Positions 43,340 to 52,767 are shown, counted from the first letter of the stretch. The stretch is DNA of 55,405 nucleotides from DATNPH01 sp036703315 (GCA_036703315.1 DATNPH010000264.1:1-55405), one strand, 5' to 3'. A program made the numbers and translations. The notes: generated by a model from the sequence alone, not told the origin.

Positions 43340-43753
43340 ATGTCAGCCCAACTTCCAGCTACAGGGGTTACAGTCAGTTCTCTTCAGGACGTTGAAAATC
43401 TAAACTGTCATCCGCCACACCCAGTTGAGATTGATCATGTCCAGCCGCTTCAGAGTCAAATTCTCAATGCAGAAAAAGCTCAGCGGATGGCTGAATTCTT
43501 CAGCCTCTTAGGAGATACAAACCGTCTACGGATTGTCTCACTCTTGGCAATCAAAGAACTTTGTGTTTGCGACCTTGCCGCAGCACTCGACATGAGCGAA
43601 TCAGCGGTTTCTCATCAGCTACGGGCTTTGCGCGCCATGCGGCTGGTGCGGTATCACAAGCGGGGCCGCAAGGTTTTCTACCGTCTCCAGGATAATCATG
43701 TTCTCGCTCTCTACCGTTCTGTCGCAGAGCACCTGGATGAGCCTGTCGAGTAA
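43340..43753 (+). CDS. ArsR/SmtB-family zinc-sensing repressor (ZiaR/SmtB-like)
   Basis: A 137-residue winged-helix metalloregulator. The helix-3 ELCVCDLAAALDMSESAVSHQLRAL combines the metal-site Cys-x-Cys with the recognition helix. The C-terminal DNHVLALYRSVAEHLDE gives the Asp/His and His/Glu of the alpha-5 zinc site. These are the SmtB/ZiaR ligands; the N-terminal segment also has Cys-His (NCHPPHP). Zinc binding releases DNA. The usual partner, a P-type ATPase or metallothionein gene, is not beside it; an iron-uptake porin follows. No clear 12-2-12 operator was found upstream. Confidence 0.9.
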   Translation: MSAQLPATGVTVSSLQDVENLNCHPPHPVEIDHVQPLQSQILNAEKAQRMAEFFSLLGDTNRLRIVSLLAIKELCVCDLAAALDMSESAVSHQLRALRAMRLVRYHKRGRKVFYRLQDNHVLALYRSVAEHLDEPVE

Positions 43754-44010
43754 TATCTGTTATTTGCTTCAGCTGTTTGTCTGTCGTTCATCACAGGTCA
43801 GTAAGGGAAGCGTTGTAGCATCCTGACTATTGCTAGTAAATCGCATTAATTGCTTTTTAATTTCCCATCATAGGCTGAGCACTCATCTCTGTCAAAAGAC
43901 AAGCTGTCAAACTTGGCTCAGATAATAACTGGTCTTTAATGTTGCTTTCACGCCAATTTTTCTGTAATAGACTGATAAGCCTGCACAAAAGACCGCAAAT
44001 TTCCTGACAG

Positions 44011-44033
44011 TCCCCGCCTAGGGGATTTTTTTT
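44011..44033 (+). terminator. Intrinsic terminator
   Basis: A short C/G stem (CCCC-GCCTA-GGGG) is followed by an eight-T run. It lies 258 bases after the SmtB-type gene and 225 bases before the porin ATG. It may end the regulator transcript, or end a short RNA in the 504-base gap. Confidence 0.75.
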
Positions 44034-44180
44034 CCGGGAAAACTTGTTTTGTGTTTCTTATCTATCTTTTTGTCTTCTCAGGAATTATTCTTAATTCTTG
44101 AAGTGATGGCAAGGCTCCTGATCATAGCTGAGCTGACGCTGTGCTATTGACAAGGACTCTCCTAAAGCCAAACAGTGATT

Positions 44181-44195
44181 TGAGAATGATATTCA
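44181..44195 (+). promoter_or_regulatory. Putative Fur box upstream of the first porin
   Basis: TGAGAATGATATTCA matches 11 of 14 defined positions of the 7-1-7 Fur consensus TGATAATnATTATCA and is itself partly palindromic. It lies 62 bases before the ATG of an iron-uptake-type porin, a fitting target for iron control. The wider 504-base gap has no gene. Confidence 0.45.
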
Positions 44196-44257
44196 AAATT
44201 TTTTGTGTCTGCAAATCACGAATTTCTGAGAATCTTGAACGGGTGTGAGGATAACAA

Positions 44258-46279
44258 ATGTATAAAAATTTTTGGAATTCGCTGCTAGGTAATTCAGCGA
44301 TTTTGGGAGCGGCTTTGGTTGTATCAGCTAGTGCGAGCGCAAGGGAAACGCCAGCAGCTAAGGAAGAAGCTCAGCCCCAAATTGTAGAGGCTCACGTTCA
44401 GGAGGTGGGTCGCGATACCTCATCTGTTACAACCACAGCAGGGGGTGCAACTATCTGGGCAACTCAGCGGGAGGGACTAACTGTTAATGACATTGAGAGT
44501 TCAGTACCAATGACAGTAAGCGATCGCATACCAGCTATTGCTGACTCAACTCAACCATCAACAGTGAGCACTGTCATCCCCCCCGATACTCCAACAGCTG
44601 AGACACCGCTATCAGCACCAAGTTTGGTTGCTCAAATGCCTTCGGATACCAGCAATACCAGTGTCCTAGAGCAAATTAATGACTACAGCAACGAAAGCAG
44701 CAGTGACCCCCTCGACCCCTTCGACCAAGTCACCAATGTTACCCAGCTCACTGATGTCAGACCCACTGACTGGGCTTATGAAGCGCTGCGGAGTCTGGTA
44801 GAGCGCTATGGCTGTATCGTTGGCTATCCCGATCGCACCTATCGTGGTAATCAAGCACTAAGTCGTTACGAATTTGCTGCCGGATTAAATGCTTGTTTAA
44901 ATCAGATTGAGCGACTAATTGCTTCTAGCACCGCAGACTTTGTTAGGAAACAGGACTTAGAGACTCTACAGCGGTTGGTTCAGGAATTTAGAACAGAATT
45001 GACTGCTCTGGGAGCACGAGTGGATAAGCTGGAGGGTCGTGTCGCTTTTCTGGAAGACCATCAGTTCTCTACCACTACCAAACTCAACGCAGCAGTTATC
45101 TTTGCGCTAACTGGTGTCGCGAGGGGGCAAAATGCTTTTACAGAAGACATAGACAGCGAAACTGCTTTTGGCGATCGCATTCGTCTCAACTTTGATACGA
45201 GCTTTACTGGCAAGGATTTACTCAGAACTCGACTCCAGGCATTAAACCTGAGTGCCTTCTCTGCTAACACCACACGTACACCAGAAGGTGATTTGCGATT
45301 TGCTGCTGGAACTTATAGCACTAGCGACAATAATCAGGTCGCTATAGATGCGCTGTTGTATCAGTTCCCCATCGGTGAGAAGACAACAGTTGTCATTGAA
45401 GCTAATGCTGGCGCACCTGATGACTTTACCAATACGGTCAATCCTCGTATTGATGGTGACGGTGATAATGGTGCACTTTCTAACTTTGGTACTCGTAACC
45501 CAATTTATAACTTGGTTACGGGTGCTGGAATCGGGATCAGGCACGAATTCAGCGACGCCATTGAACTGAGCTTGGGCTATTTAGCGAGTGACGCCGCTAC
45601 CCCAAACAGCGGTGCCGGGTTGTTCAACGGTGCCTATGGTGCTTTGGCACAGCTAACCATCAAGCCAATCGACAAGCTTACCCTGGGCTTGACTTACGTT
45701 CACTCATACAAAAACGACCTTACAGCTGGCAGCAATCGCGCCAATCTAAGTTCGTTCGTGGCAAGCATCACCGCCCCTGTGCCACCGACTAGCAGTTCCC
45801 CCGGTTCCACTCAGCTTGTAGATCGTTTGGGACCTGTCGGAGGGTTTACTCTGCCGACTTCTAGCAATTCCTACGGCTTAGAGGCAGTCTTTGAGTTCAA
45901 CCCTAACTTCACTCTTGGTGGTTGGGTTGGCTACACTACCACTCGTACCCTATCTTCACTTGGAGACACAATTGGTCGAGGTGACCTGAGCATCTGGAAC
46001 TGGGCAGTTACCCTTGCTGTTTCTGACTTAGGTAAGAAAGGCAGCGTGGCAGGCATCATCGTGGGGATGGAGCCTAAGGTCACTAGTGTCAGTGATTCTT
46101 TAAGCAGTGCAATCGGCGAAGATCCAGACACTTCACTACATATTGAAGGTTTCTACCAGTTTCAGCTGACGGAAAACATCGCCATCACGCCAGGAGTTAT
46201 TTGGCTGACGGCTCCCGACCACAACGCGAACAACGATGACATTGTGATTGGCGTCATCCGAACCACATTTACTTTCTAG
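44258..46279 (+). CDS. SLH-OprB iron-uptake porin, copy 1
   Basis: A 673-residue outer-membrane protein. An N-terminal signal peptide (NSAILGAALVVSASASA) is followed by about 120 low-complexity residues. An SLH domain (VTQLTDVRPTDWAYEALRSLVERYGCIVGYPDRTYRGNQALSRYEFAAGLNACL) follows, then a coiled-coil (LQRLVQEFRTELTALGARVDKLEGRVAFLE) and a long OprB beta-barrel ending in Phe (VIRTTFTF), as expected for BAM insertion. The SLH domain holds peptidoglycan-linked polymer; the barrel admits small solutes including inorganic iron. A second copy follows in tandem. Confidence 0.93.
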   Translation: MYKNFWNSLLGNSAILGAALVVSASASARETPAAKEEAQPQIVEAHVQEVGRDTSSVTTTAGGATIWATQREGLTVNDIESSVPMTVSDRIPAIADSTQPSTVSTVIPPDTPTAETPLSAPSLVAQMPSDTSNTSVLEQINDYSNESSSDPLDPFDQVTNVTQLTDVRPTDWAYEALRSLVERYGCIVGYPDRTYRGNQALSRYEFAAGLNACLNQIERLIASSTADFVRKQDLETLQRLVQEFRTELTALGARVDKLEGRVAFLEDHQFSTTTKLNAAVIFALTGVARGQNAFTEDIDSETAFGDRIRLNFDTSFTGKDLLRTRLQALNLSAFSANTTRTPEGDLRFAAGTYSTSDNNQVAIDALLYQFPIGEKTTVVIEANAGAPDDFTNTVNPRIDGDGDNGALSNFGTRNPIYNLVTGAGIGIRHEFSDAIELSLGYLASDAATPNSGAGLFNGAYGALAQLTIKPIDKLTLGLTYVHSYKNDLTAGSNRANLSSFVASITAPVPPTSSSPGSTQLVDRLGPVGGFTLPTSSNSYGLEAVFEFNPNFTLGGWVGYTTTRTLSSLGDTIGRGDLSIWNWAVTLAVSDLGKKGSVAGIIVGMEPKVTSVSDSLSSAIGEDPDTSLHIEGFYQFQLTENIAITPGVIWLTAPDHNANNDDIVIGVIRTTFTF

Positions 46280-46324
46280 ACCGAAGTTAGGGTAGGCGAC
46301 ACGAGCAGCCAAAACTTCAGGGAG

Positions 46325-46380
46325 GTAGGATGCCCACCCCACAAGAACATTATTTCTGATCTCATTGGGATGCATCCTAC
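46325..46380. terminator. Inverted repeat between the two porin genes
   Basis: GTAGGATGC at 46325-46333 faces GCATCCTAC at 46372-46380 across a 38-base loop, with a CCCA/TGGG extension. There is no T-run. It is either a weak terminator between the porins or a dispersed cyanobacterial palindrome. Confidence 0.5.
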
Positions 46381-46473
46381 TGTCACAGAGTTATCAAGGA
46401 GATAAAGCGACCTTGGTATAAAAATCCCTTACTATAGTCAGGATGAAAATGACAACGCTGTTGAGGCAAACAG

Positions 46474-49092
46474 ATGTCTGGAACTGTGTGGAATGTGAGG
46501 CTAATTACTCCAGCAATTTTGGGAGCAGTTTTAGTTGTATCAGCGGGTGTGGAAGGCTGCTTTAGATCAACCAATGCGATCGCAACGGAAACGATAAAAG
46601 CTACTGAACCAACAAACAGCCCAACACCAAACTCCCCAGTGCTCAGTACTGCACACCCAGTTGCAACGATCTCAGTAACTGAGCTAGATGGACCAAGTGT
46701 TGCAGAGCTGGAAGCACGAGCATCAGTAACAATCAGCAAACCTTCGCTAGCGGTTGGTGAGCGAACGGGATTTGGGAAAGGGCAAAATACACTCACGGTT
46801 AATCATAATCAGTCAGATGCCCCCGAATTTATTCGTGCAGAAGAAAAAATATTTAATGGGAGCGAAGCTTCGAGCGGAGCATCCCAAACAGGAAGTGATA
46901 ACTGGGTAATTACAAGTAAAGATAATTCCTCCCCCGCTCTCTCTCCATCACCTCAAGCCCCCCTTATTACAGGGAACACAGGGGAAGAGGGGGCAATAAT
47001 TCAAAATTTAACATCGCCTGAGAGTTCATCGACATCGCCATCGGTACCAACCGACGCTACTGTTCTTCAACAGATTGAGCACTACTCTAACGATAGCCCT
47101 GCTGAAGACACTATCGAGCAAGTGACCAACGTCTCTCAACTACGGGATGTTTCTCCTAGTGATTGGGCATTTGAAGCGTTGCGATCGCTTGTGGAACGCT
47201 ACGGCTGTATTGCTGGTTACCCAGATCGCACCTATCGTGGCAATCGATCAATGACCCGATATGAATTTGCAGCCGGTCTGAATGCCTGTGTGCAACAGAT
47301 GGAACGCTTAATCGCAGCCAGTGGCGAAGGAGCTGCAACTAAAAAAGATTTAACGACACTACAGCGACTCATCGAGGAATTTGGTCCAGAACTGGCTATC
47401 CTGCGAGGTAGAGTAGACGCTCTAGAAGCACGCACAACAGAACTGGAACTGACTCAATTCTCTACCACCACAAAACTAGATGGAGAAGTCGTCTTAGGGC
47501 TGACAGGTATTTTTTCAGGACAAAACTTCTTCGGTCAAGATCTCGATAATATAAACATTCTCGGGACGCGAACCCGTCTTAGTTTTGATACCAGCTTCAC
47601 GGGTCGAGACTTGTTAAGAACACGACTTCAAGCCTCCGGTCTGACAACCTTCACCAGCAGAACACAAACATTTGAAGGCAATCTCGCTTTTGCAGACGAA
47701 GATGCCAACAATAATCTCAAGATTGATGCACTGCTCTATCGTTTTCCCATCGGTCAAAGCACAGAAGTTGTCATTGCCGCCAATGGAGGTAGAGTTTATG
47801 ACTTTGCCAATACCCTCAATTACCTAGACGGTGACGGTGCTTTTGGTGCCTTGTCTCGCTTTGGTACGCGCAATCCTATCTACTACCTAGCTGAGGGGTC
47901 TGGGATCGGAATCAGACAGCAGTTAGGTAATACCTTAGAACTGAGTCTGGGTTATTTAGCGGGTGACACGGCCAACCCCAGACGTAACGGTGGTTTGTTC
48001 GGTGGTCCTTACGGTGCTTTGGCACAGTTAGTCTACAAACCTACGAGCCGATTCCAGATTGGCTTTACTTACATTAACTCCTACAATCGCGAAACCCTTA
48101 CAGGTAGTCCTTTTTCTAACCCCCGGACGTTTCTTCGTAACATTGCCAATCAACCCGTTAACATCAACTTTCAACCCCCTGCTGTACCGGGAACTCCAAG
48201 ATTTTTTCCAGCCAACCAACCCATTCCAGCTGGAGAAGTGCTTCCAGTAGGAACACAGCTTCCACCTGGAACTCGGCTGACGGCAACAACAACTCTTCCA
48301 TTTCCCATCACAGTACCAAGACCTGGAGGATTGCCAGGAACAATAACGATTCCAGCAGGAACTAGGATTCCAGCGGGAACAACGTTGCCAACACCAGTAA
48401 CGCTTCCACTCGACCTAGTGCTTCCAGTACCAATAACGATTCCACTCGACCTGACAATTCCAGCAGCCGTAACGCCACCGCTTCCACCCATTGTTTTCAA
48501 TGGCACTATAGGTCAATTACTCAGTCAGCCGGAGTTTGCTGGAGTTCCCCTTGGGTTTAACCTCGATATTCCAATCATTAGTAATTCTTATGGAATACAG
48601 CTATCCTGGCAGGTTAATGATGGATTTGTTCTGGGAGGCTGGGTTGGCTACACGACAAATACGACTCTATCCACAGGAAATGGACTGTTTAGCCGAGGCA
48701 ATGCTAACACTATTAACGGAGCGCTTACCCTAGCCTTCCCCGATCTGGGTAAACGAGGCAACCTAGGGGGTATCATCGTTGGGGTAGAGCCATTCGTGCT
48801 GGACACGAATATACAAGTTAATCAAAACTTCGTAAATCCAACGTCCCTAAATCCAGCCTTGATTCCTGCTGGACTAGCCTTATTAAACTCCACACCAGTA
48901 ATTACAAGGCTTGTAGACATTTTTAACAATCCAGATCCCGATGTTTCTTTACATATAGAAGCGTTTTATCAGATGCAGCTAACCGATAATATCTCGGTCA
49001 CGCCTGGGGTTATTTGGATTACTGCTCCTGGCTCTGTTGGTCGCAACTCTGACCTTGTGATTGGCACCATTCGCACCACCTTTAGTTTCTAG
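46474..49092 (+). CDS. SLH-OprB iron-uptake porin, copy 2, with a proline-rich insert
   Basis: An 872-residue paralogue of the preceding gene with the same order: signal peptide (ITPAILGAVLVVSAGVEG), low-complexity region, SLH domain (QLRDVSPSDWAFEALRSLVERYGCIAGYPDRTYRGNRSMTRYEFAAGLNACV), coiled-coil, and an OprB barrel ending VIGTIRTTFSF. It is about 200 residues longer, mostly because of a Pro/Gly/Thr-rich insert at about 566-675 (LPVGTQLPPGTRL, TIPAGTRIPAGTTLPTPVTLP) placed within the barrel, probably in an outside loop. It seems to be a tandem duplicate that diverged. Confidence 0.93.
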   Translation: MSGTVWNVRLITPAILGAVLVVSAGVEGCFRSTNAIATETIKATEPTNSPTPNSPVLSTAHPVATISVTELDGPSVAELEARASVTISKPSLAVGERTGFGKGQNTLTVNHNQSDAPEFIRAEEKIFNGSEASSGASQTGSDNWVITSKDNSSPALSPSPQAPLITGNTGEEGAIIQNLTSPESSSTSPSVPTDATVLQQIEHYSNDSPAEDTIEQVTNVSQLRDVSPSDWAFEALRSLVERYGCIAGYPDRTYRGNRSMTRYEFAAGLNACVQQMERLIAASGEGAATKKDLTTLQRLIEEFGPELAILRGRVDALEARTTELELTQFSTTTKLDGEVVLGLTGIFSGQNFFGQDLDNINILGTRTRLSFDTSFTGRDLLRTRLQASGLTTFTSRTQTFEGNLAFADEDANNNLKIDALLYRFPIGQSTEVVIAANGGRVYDFANTLNYLDGDGAFGALSRFGTRNPIYYLAEGSGIGIRQQLGNTLELSLGYLAGDTANPRRNGGLFGGPYGALAQLVYKPTSRFQIGFTYINSYNRETLTGSPFSNPRTFLRNIANQPVNINFQPPAVPGTPRFFPANQPIPAGEVLPVGTQLPPGTRLTATTTLPFPITVPRPGGLPGTITIPAGTRIPAGTTLPTPVTLPLDLVLPVPITIPLDLTIPAAVTPPLPPIVFNGTIGQLLSQPEFAGVPLGFNLDIPIISNSYGIQLSWQVNDGFVLGGWVGYTTNTTLSTGNGLFSRGNANTINGALTLAFPDLGKRGNLGGIIVGVEPFVLDTNIQVNQNFVNPTSLNPALIPAGLALLNSTPVITRLVDIFNNPDPDVSLHIEAFYQMQLTDNISVTPGVIWITAPGSVGRNSDLVIGTIRTTFSF
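48200..48490 (+). repeat. Degenerate repeat array inside porin copy 2
   Basis: Short DNA units such as ATTCCAGCGGGAACAACG, CTTCCACTCGACC and CTTCCAGTACCAATAACGA recur and encode PAGT, PVGT, PPGT and LPLDL-type segments. The first porin lacks this stretch. Confidence 0.75.
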
Positions 49093-49375
49093 TTAAGCTG
49101 GGCGATTGTGTGCTGACAAAAAACCAGCTGCCTCAACAGCTGGTCTGACATAGTTACTATTTGTGTTGTCTCTCTACGTTAGACCCCTTGCCAAAGTCAG
49201 TTTGAATTCTATCTTGAACAGCACAATTGAGCTAGCTCCAGCTTTTTGCTGTGCTATTTATGCTAGGGGTCTATGGAGGAAATCCAAGCTGCGCGTTCCC
49301 AAATCGGCAGCCAAAGGATTTCTTTGTATTTATCGTAACAGGAAATACCATTTTTCTGTCATCAAAATTTACACT

Positions 49376-51139
49376 TTAGGAGGAGGTATCTTCCATAGGA
49401 TAGTTGCAGCCTTGTTGAGGACGCCCCCAAAGGATTCGTTCTTGTTTATAAATAGCCATACCGGGTTTAGCGCCTTTTGGCTTGTAGACGTACTTGGGTT
49501 TAGTGTAAACAACTGGCACTTGCTCACTGTGACGCGCTTGGCTGTAGTGAGCAGCAAGGTCAGCGGCAAACTGCAAATCTGTTTCGTCTGGCACACTTCC
49601 TGGCTCTAGGCGGAGCAGGACGTGGCTACCAGCAATCTCTTGAGTATGAAACCACAGGTCATAATCTCCAGCTGTGCGAAACGTCAGTTGGTCATTCTGC
49701 CGATTGTTGCGACCAATCAATAATTCAAAACCACTGGGTGTTCGATATCGGTATGGCTCAGAGACATCGGAGACATTACGGCTGCGTTGTTCTGGCGCGT
49801 CTAGATACCTTTGTTGAATTAGCTCCTCACGGATTTCCTGTAGCGTTTGTAAATCTTCTGGAGTCTTGTAGGTGTCTAGCTGAGCTAAAGATGCCTCTAC
49901 CTGCTCTAAATACTGAATTTCTTCTTGTACGTCTTTGAGTAAGGGTTCAACCGCATTGCGGGCACGTTTGAGTTTCTGATGACGCTTGTAAAGAGCTTGG
50001 GCATTTTGGACAGCATTCTTCTCTGGATTCAAGGGAATCGTGATTGGCTCGCTAGTCTCAAAGTCAACCAGTGTGATGGCTTTCATTCCCGGTTCCCAAT
50101 TGTGGAGGTGCGCCATCAATAAATCGGCTTGTTGTCGGTACTGATCTGCCTGGTCAGATTGCTGTAAGCGTTCTTCAAAGGTAGAACCTTTCTGACGAAG
50201 TTTTGCTAGAACATTGCCCAGCTTCTGAGTGAGTTGGTGACGCAACTGGGCAAACTCTTGTTGATTCAGCTCGGCAGTGTAGTACTCATCGAGTAAGGCT
50301 TGGACATTGTTTGCTGGCTTAATCACACCCCAGCCTAGTACAGTGTATCCTTGGTCTGTCCAGCCAGGTTGAAAGGGTGATTCTCCTTTATCCTTTTGTC
50401 CTTTGTCTATTATTTGTAGCCATTCTTGCCAACGTTGAAATAACTGCTGCCAATCGGATGCCTGAAGGCTCTCAGTGGACTGGTTAGGGTCTAAGCCAGC
50501 AGCTTGCACCATTAAGCGCACAAGTACTGGACTCAAACCTCGATAACTCTTGAGCAGCTGACGCGGCAAGGCTCCTGGTACCAAACTGACTCGTTCTTGC
50601 CAACGCTCTTGGGATTCAGTCAGGCTGGGAGTAGTACCAGTAAGGGTAGGGGGGGGTTCATAAGGTTGTCCGGTTTGAATGGGACGGACACTTGATTGCT
50701 GCGAACTCACTTGATGGGCAGCCGTGATAATCAGATTGTCGGCACCGGTGAGGATGACGTTACTGTATTTGCTCATAATTTCGACATACAGGTGAAAACT
50801 CGCTGGATCTCCTGGTCGTCGGGCAAATTGCAAATCTAATACACGTTCCCAAGGCGCTATAGCCTCGATCGCAACTAGAGCAAGACCGCTTAACTGGTGC
50901 CGTAGTTGGTCACTGAAGGTAAAGGTATCGGGTGTCTTGGGAGGTGGGTCACCTATGCAAATTCGAGCGGCTTGGGGCTGCCAGCAAATCGTCAGCCAAC
51001 CCCGATGTTTCAGGGTGCGTAAGCAGAGCGCTATGGTGTAGCGATCGCGTTGATAAACCTGTTCAGTTCGTCCTGGAACCCATTCAGCACGCAGCTCACA
51101 ACAAGCAGCCGTTAGGGTAGTAAAGTCAACCGGTTGCAT
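49376..51139 (-). CDS. NFACT-family protein (RqcH/Rqc2 homologue)
   Basis: A 587-residue protein: NFACT-N at about 1-200 (QPVDFTTLTAACCELRAEW, EIMSKYSNVILTG), a long coiled-coil middle (LLDEYYTAELNQQEFAQLRHQLTQKL; VEPLLKDVQEEIQYLEQVEASLAQL), and NFACT-R at about 478-580 (GFELLIGRNNRQNDQLTFRTAGDYDLWFHTQEIAGSHVLLRL). RqcH binds split 50S ribosomal subunits and adds C-terminal alanine tails to stalled peptides. The DR motif of the family appears here as E98-R99 (PWERVLDLQF), a conservative change. It is not next to other ribosome-rescue genes. Confidence 0.9.
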   Translation of the reverse strand: MQPVDFTTLTAACCELRAEWVPGRTEQVYQRDRYTIALCLRTLKHRGWLTICWQPQAARICIGDPPPKTPDTFTFSDQLRHQLSGLALVAIEAIAPWERVLDLQFARRPGDPASFHLYVEIMSKYSNVILTGADNLIITAAHQVSSQQSSVRPIQTGQPYEPPPTLTGTTPSLTESQERWQERVSLVPGALPRQLLKSYRGLSPVLVRLMVQAAGLDPNQSTESLQASDWQQLFQRWQEWLQIIDKGQKDKGESPFQPGWTDQGYTVLGWGVIKPANNVQALLDEYYTAELNQQEFAQLRHQLTQKLGNVLAKLRQKGSTFEERLQQSDQADQYRQQADLLMAHLHNWEPGMKAITLVDFETSEPITIPLNPEKNAVQNAQALYKRHQKLKRARNAVEPLLKDVQEEIQYLEQVEASLAQLDTYKTPEDLQTLQEIREELIQQRYLDAPEQRSRNVSDVSEPYRYRTPSGFELLIGRNNRQNDQLTFRTAGDYDLWFHTQEIAGSHVLLRLEPGSVPDETDLQFAADLAAHYSQARHSEQVPVVYTKPKYVYKPKGAKPGMAIYKQERILWGRPQQGCNYPMEDTSS

Positions 51140-51474
51140 GTATAAGCCGCCTTTTTGATAATCACGTCAAGTATTAAAGTACTTCTATCCTCTCAGATCA
51201 ACGTTAACAAGTGTTTCATGCCGTTCGTATTGCTTGAATCAATTAAAGGCAAATTTAAGGCACACTCCTATGAACACGAGTAGACTGACAATTTCAAAAG
51301 TGGCACATATATCTACCTACAGACTGTTTCCACAAAATAGGCAAATTGAGCAAGATAAATCCTAAAATCCAGCTTTTGTGTGGTTTTTAGCTTGTAAGCC
51401 GAAATTATTGTGGATACCATAAAGATTAAGTCTGTCTTAATCGCTCCTCATTCGGCGCTCGCCGCTAGCTCTTC

Positions 51475-51738
51475 ATGGACATTCAGCTAATTAATATCGG
51501 TTTCGGTAATATCGTGTCGGCAAACCGAGTCGTTGCGATTGTCTCTCCAGAGTCTGCCCCCATTAAGCGTATCATTACTGATGCTCGCGATCGCGGACAG
51601 CTCATTGATGCCACTTACGGGCGTCGTACCAGAGCTGTTATTATTACCGATTCTAGCCACATCATTCTATCGGCAATTCAGCCGGAAACTGTTGCTCATC
51701 GCTTCGTGATCGGAAAAGATGGTCAAAACACTAATTAA
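51475..51738 (+). CDS. DUF370/RemA-like protein
   Basis: An 87-residue protein with the RemA/UPF0296 signature: MDIQLINIGFGNIVSANRVVAIVSPESAPIKRIITDARDRGQLIDATYGRRTRAVIITDSSHIILSAIQPETV. In Bacillus RemA is a DNA-binding regulator of matrix genes. It starts 19 bases before gmk, a neighbourhood conserved in cyanobacteria and other phyla. The cyanobacterial role is not established. The 335-base gap upstream shows nothing recognisable. Confidence 0.93.
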   Translation: MDIQLINIGFGNIVSANRVVAIVSPESAPIKRIITDARDRGQLIDATYGRRTRAVIITDSSHIILSAIQPETVAHRFVIGKDGQNTN

Positions 51739-51756
51739 GCCTTTCCTCCACTCAAA

Positions 51757-52317
51757 ATGCAAACAGCCAGACTCATTGTATTAACCGGTCCAAGTGGTGT
51801 TGGTAAGGGGACTTTGCTGCGCTCACTGATTCGACGCCACCCAGAACTGTATGTTTGTGTCTCAGCAACAACACGCCAACCCCGTTTGGGCGAAATTGAC
51901 GGACAGCATTATTACTTTGTCAGTCGTGACAAGTTTGAACAAATGGTGGCAGCTGGTGAGCTTCTAGAGTGGGCAGAATATACTGGTAATTATTACGGAA
52001 CGCCTCGCTTGCAAGTAGAGCGGCAAATTCAACAAAATCGCTCAGTGATTTTAGAAATTGAAGTGGTTGGAGCTAGGAAAATTCATGATACCTTCCCAAC
52101 TGCTCTGCGTATTTTTATTCTGCCTCCAAGCCTAACCGAACTAGAACAGCGAATTCGTAGTCGGGGTCAGGATACTGAAGAAGCGATCGTCCGACGGTTA
52201 ACGCGTGCTAAAGTCGAAATCGATGCGGCTGATGAATTCGATGTCAAAATTGTCAATGACGACCTAGAAAAAGCACTTTTTAGCATCGAAGCTACAATTT
52301 TCGAATCAGCAAGCTAA
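51757..52317 (+). CDS. gmk: Guanylate kinase
   Basis: A 186-residue enzyme: P-loop LTGPSGVGKGTLLRSL, GMP-binding SATTRQPRLGEIDGQHYYFVSRDKFEQMVAAGELLEWAEYTGNYYGTP, and the lid RIRSRGQDTEEAIVRRL. It converts GMP to GDP with ATP, feeding GTP and dGTP synthesis. It lies 18 bases after the remA-like gene and is probably cotranscribed with it. Confidence 0.96.
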   Translation: MQTARLIVLTGPSGVGKGTLLRSLIRRHPELYVCVSATTRQPRLGEIDGQHYYFVSRDKFEQMVAAGELLEWAEYTGNYYGTPRLQVERQIQQNRSVILEIEVVGARKIHDTFPTALRIFILPPSLTELEQRIRSRGQDTEEAIVRRLTRAKVEIDAADEFDVKIVNDDLEKALFSIEATIFESAS

Positions 52318-52332
52318 GAGTGTAACAACCAC

Positions 52333-52767
52333 TTAAACTAGGTTCCAATTCCGTGGGTCTTTGAGTTGCTGTAAAAAGCCTCGTGTAATTAATAAAGTAG
52401 AAGTCCGTGTTTTCAAGCTGGCTTTCACTAGATAATATCCTGGTTTCGCTTCCACTCCTTCAAATCCGGTTTCAACCCTCTCAATTCCGCCACAGTAGTT
52501 TCCAGCTGATGGTAAGCTTACGATGAGACTTTTATTGGGCTTTACGTCATTAGCTAACATAAAAACGGCATAAACATTATGCCGACCATCCCAAGGCTTA
52601 ACAACTACTTTCTCAGGAAAGCCATAAGTTTTCCCTTGTTTTAAATTAGCTAAAACTGGTTCAGCGCAGTAGGATTGATACTGGAATTTTTTTCTGTATA
52701 GGAAAAAAGCTGTCAACAAACCTAATAAGAGTAGGCTTAGAGTAAGAAGTTTTAGGGGCATCTTCAT
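52333..52767 (-). CDS. Membrane-anchored or secreted protein of unknown function (144 aa)
   Basis: An N-terminal hydrophobic segment (LKLLTLSLLLLGLLTAFFLY, about 4-24) is followed by a compact domain with two Cys (SYCAEPVLANL and NYCGGIERVETGF) that may pair outside the cytoplasm. It ends KDPRNWNLV. No family recognised. It converges with gmk, the two stops being 16 bases apart. Confidence 0.65.
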   Translation of the reverse strand: MKMPLKLLTLSLLLLGLLTAFFLYRKKFQYQSYCAEPVLANLKQGKTYGFPEKVVVKPWDGRHNVYAVFMLANDVKPNKSLIVSLPSAGNYCGGIERVETGFEGVEAKPGYYLVKASLKTRTSTLLITRGFLQQLKDPRNWNLV

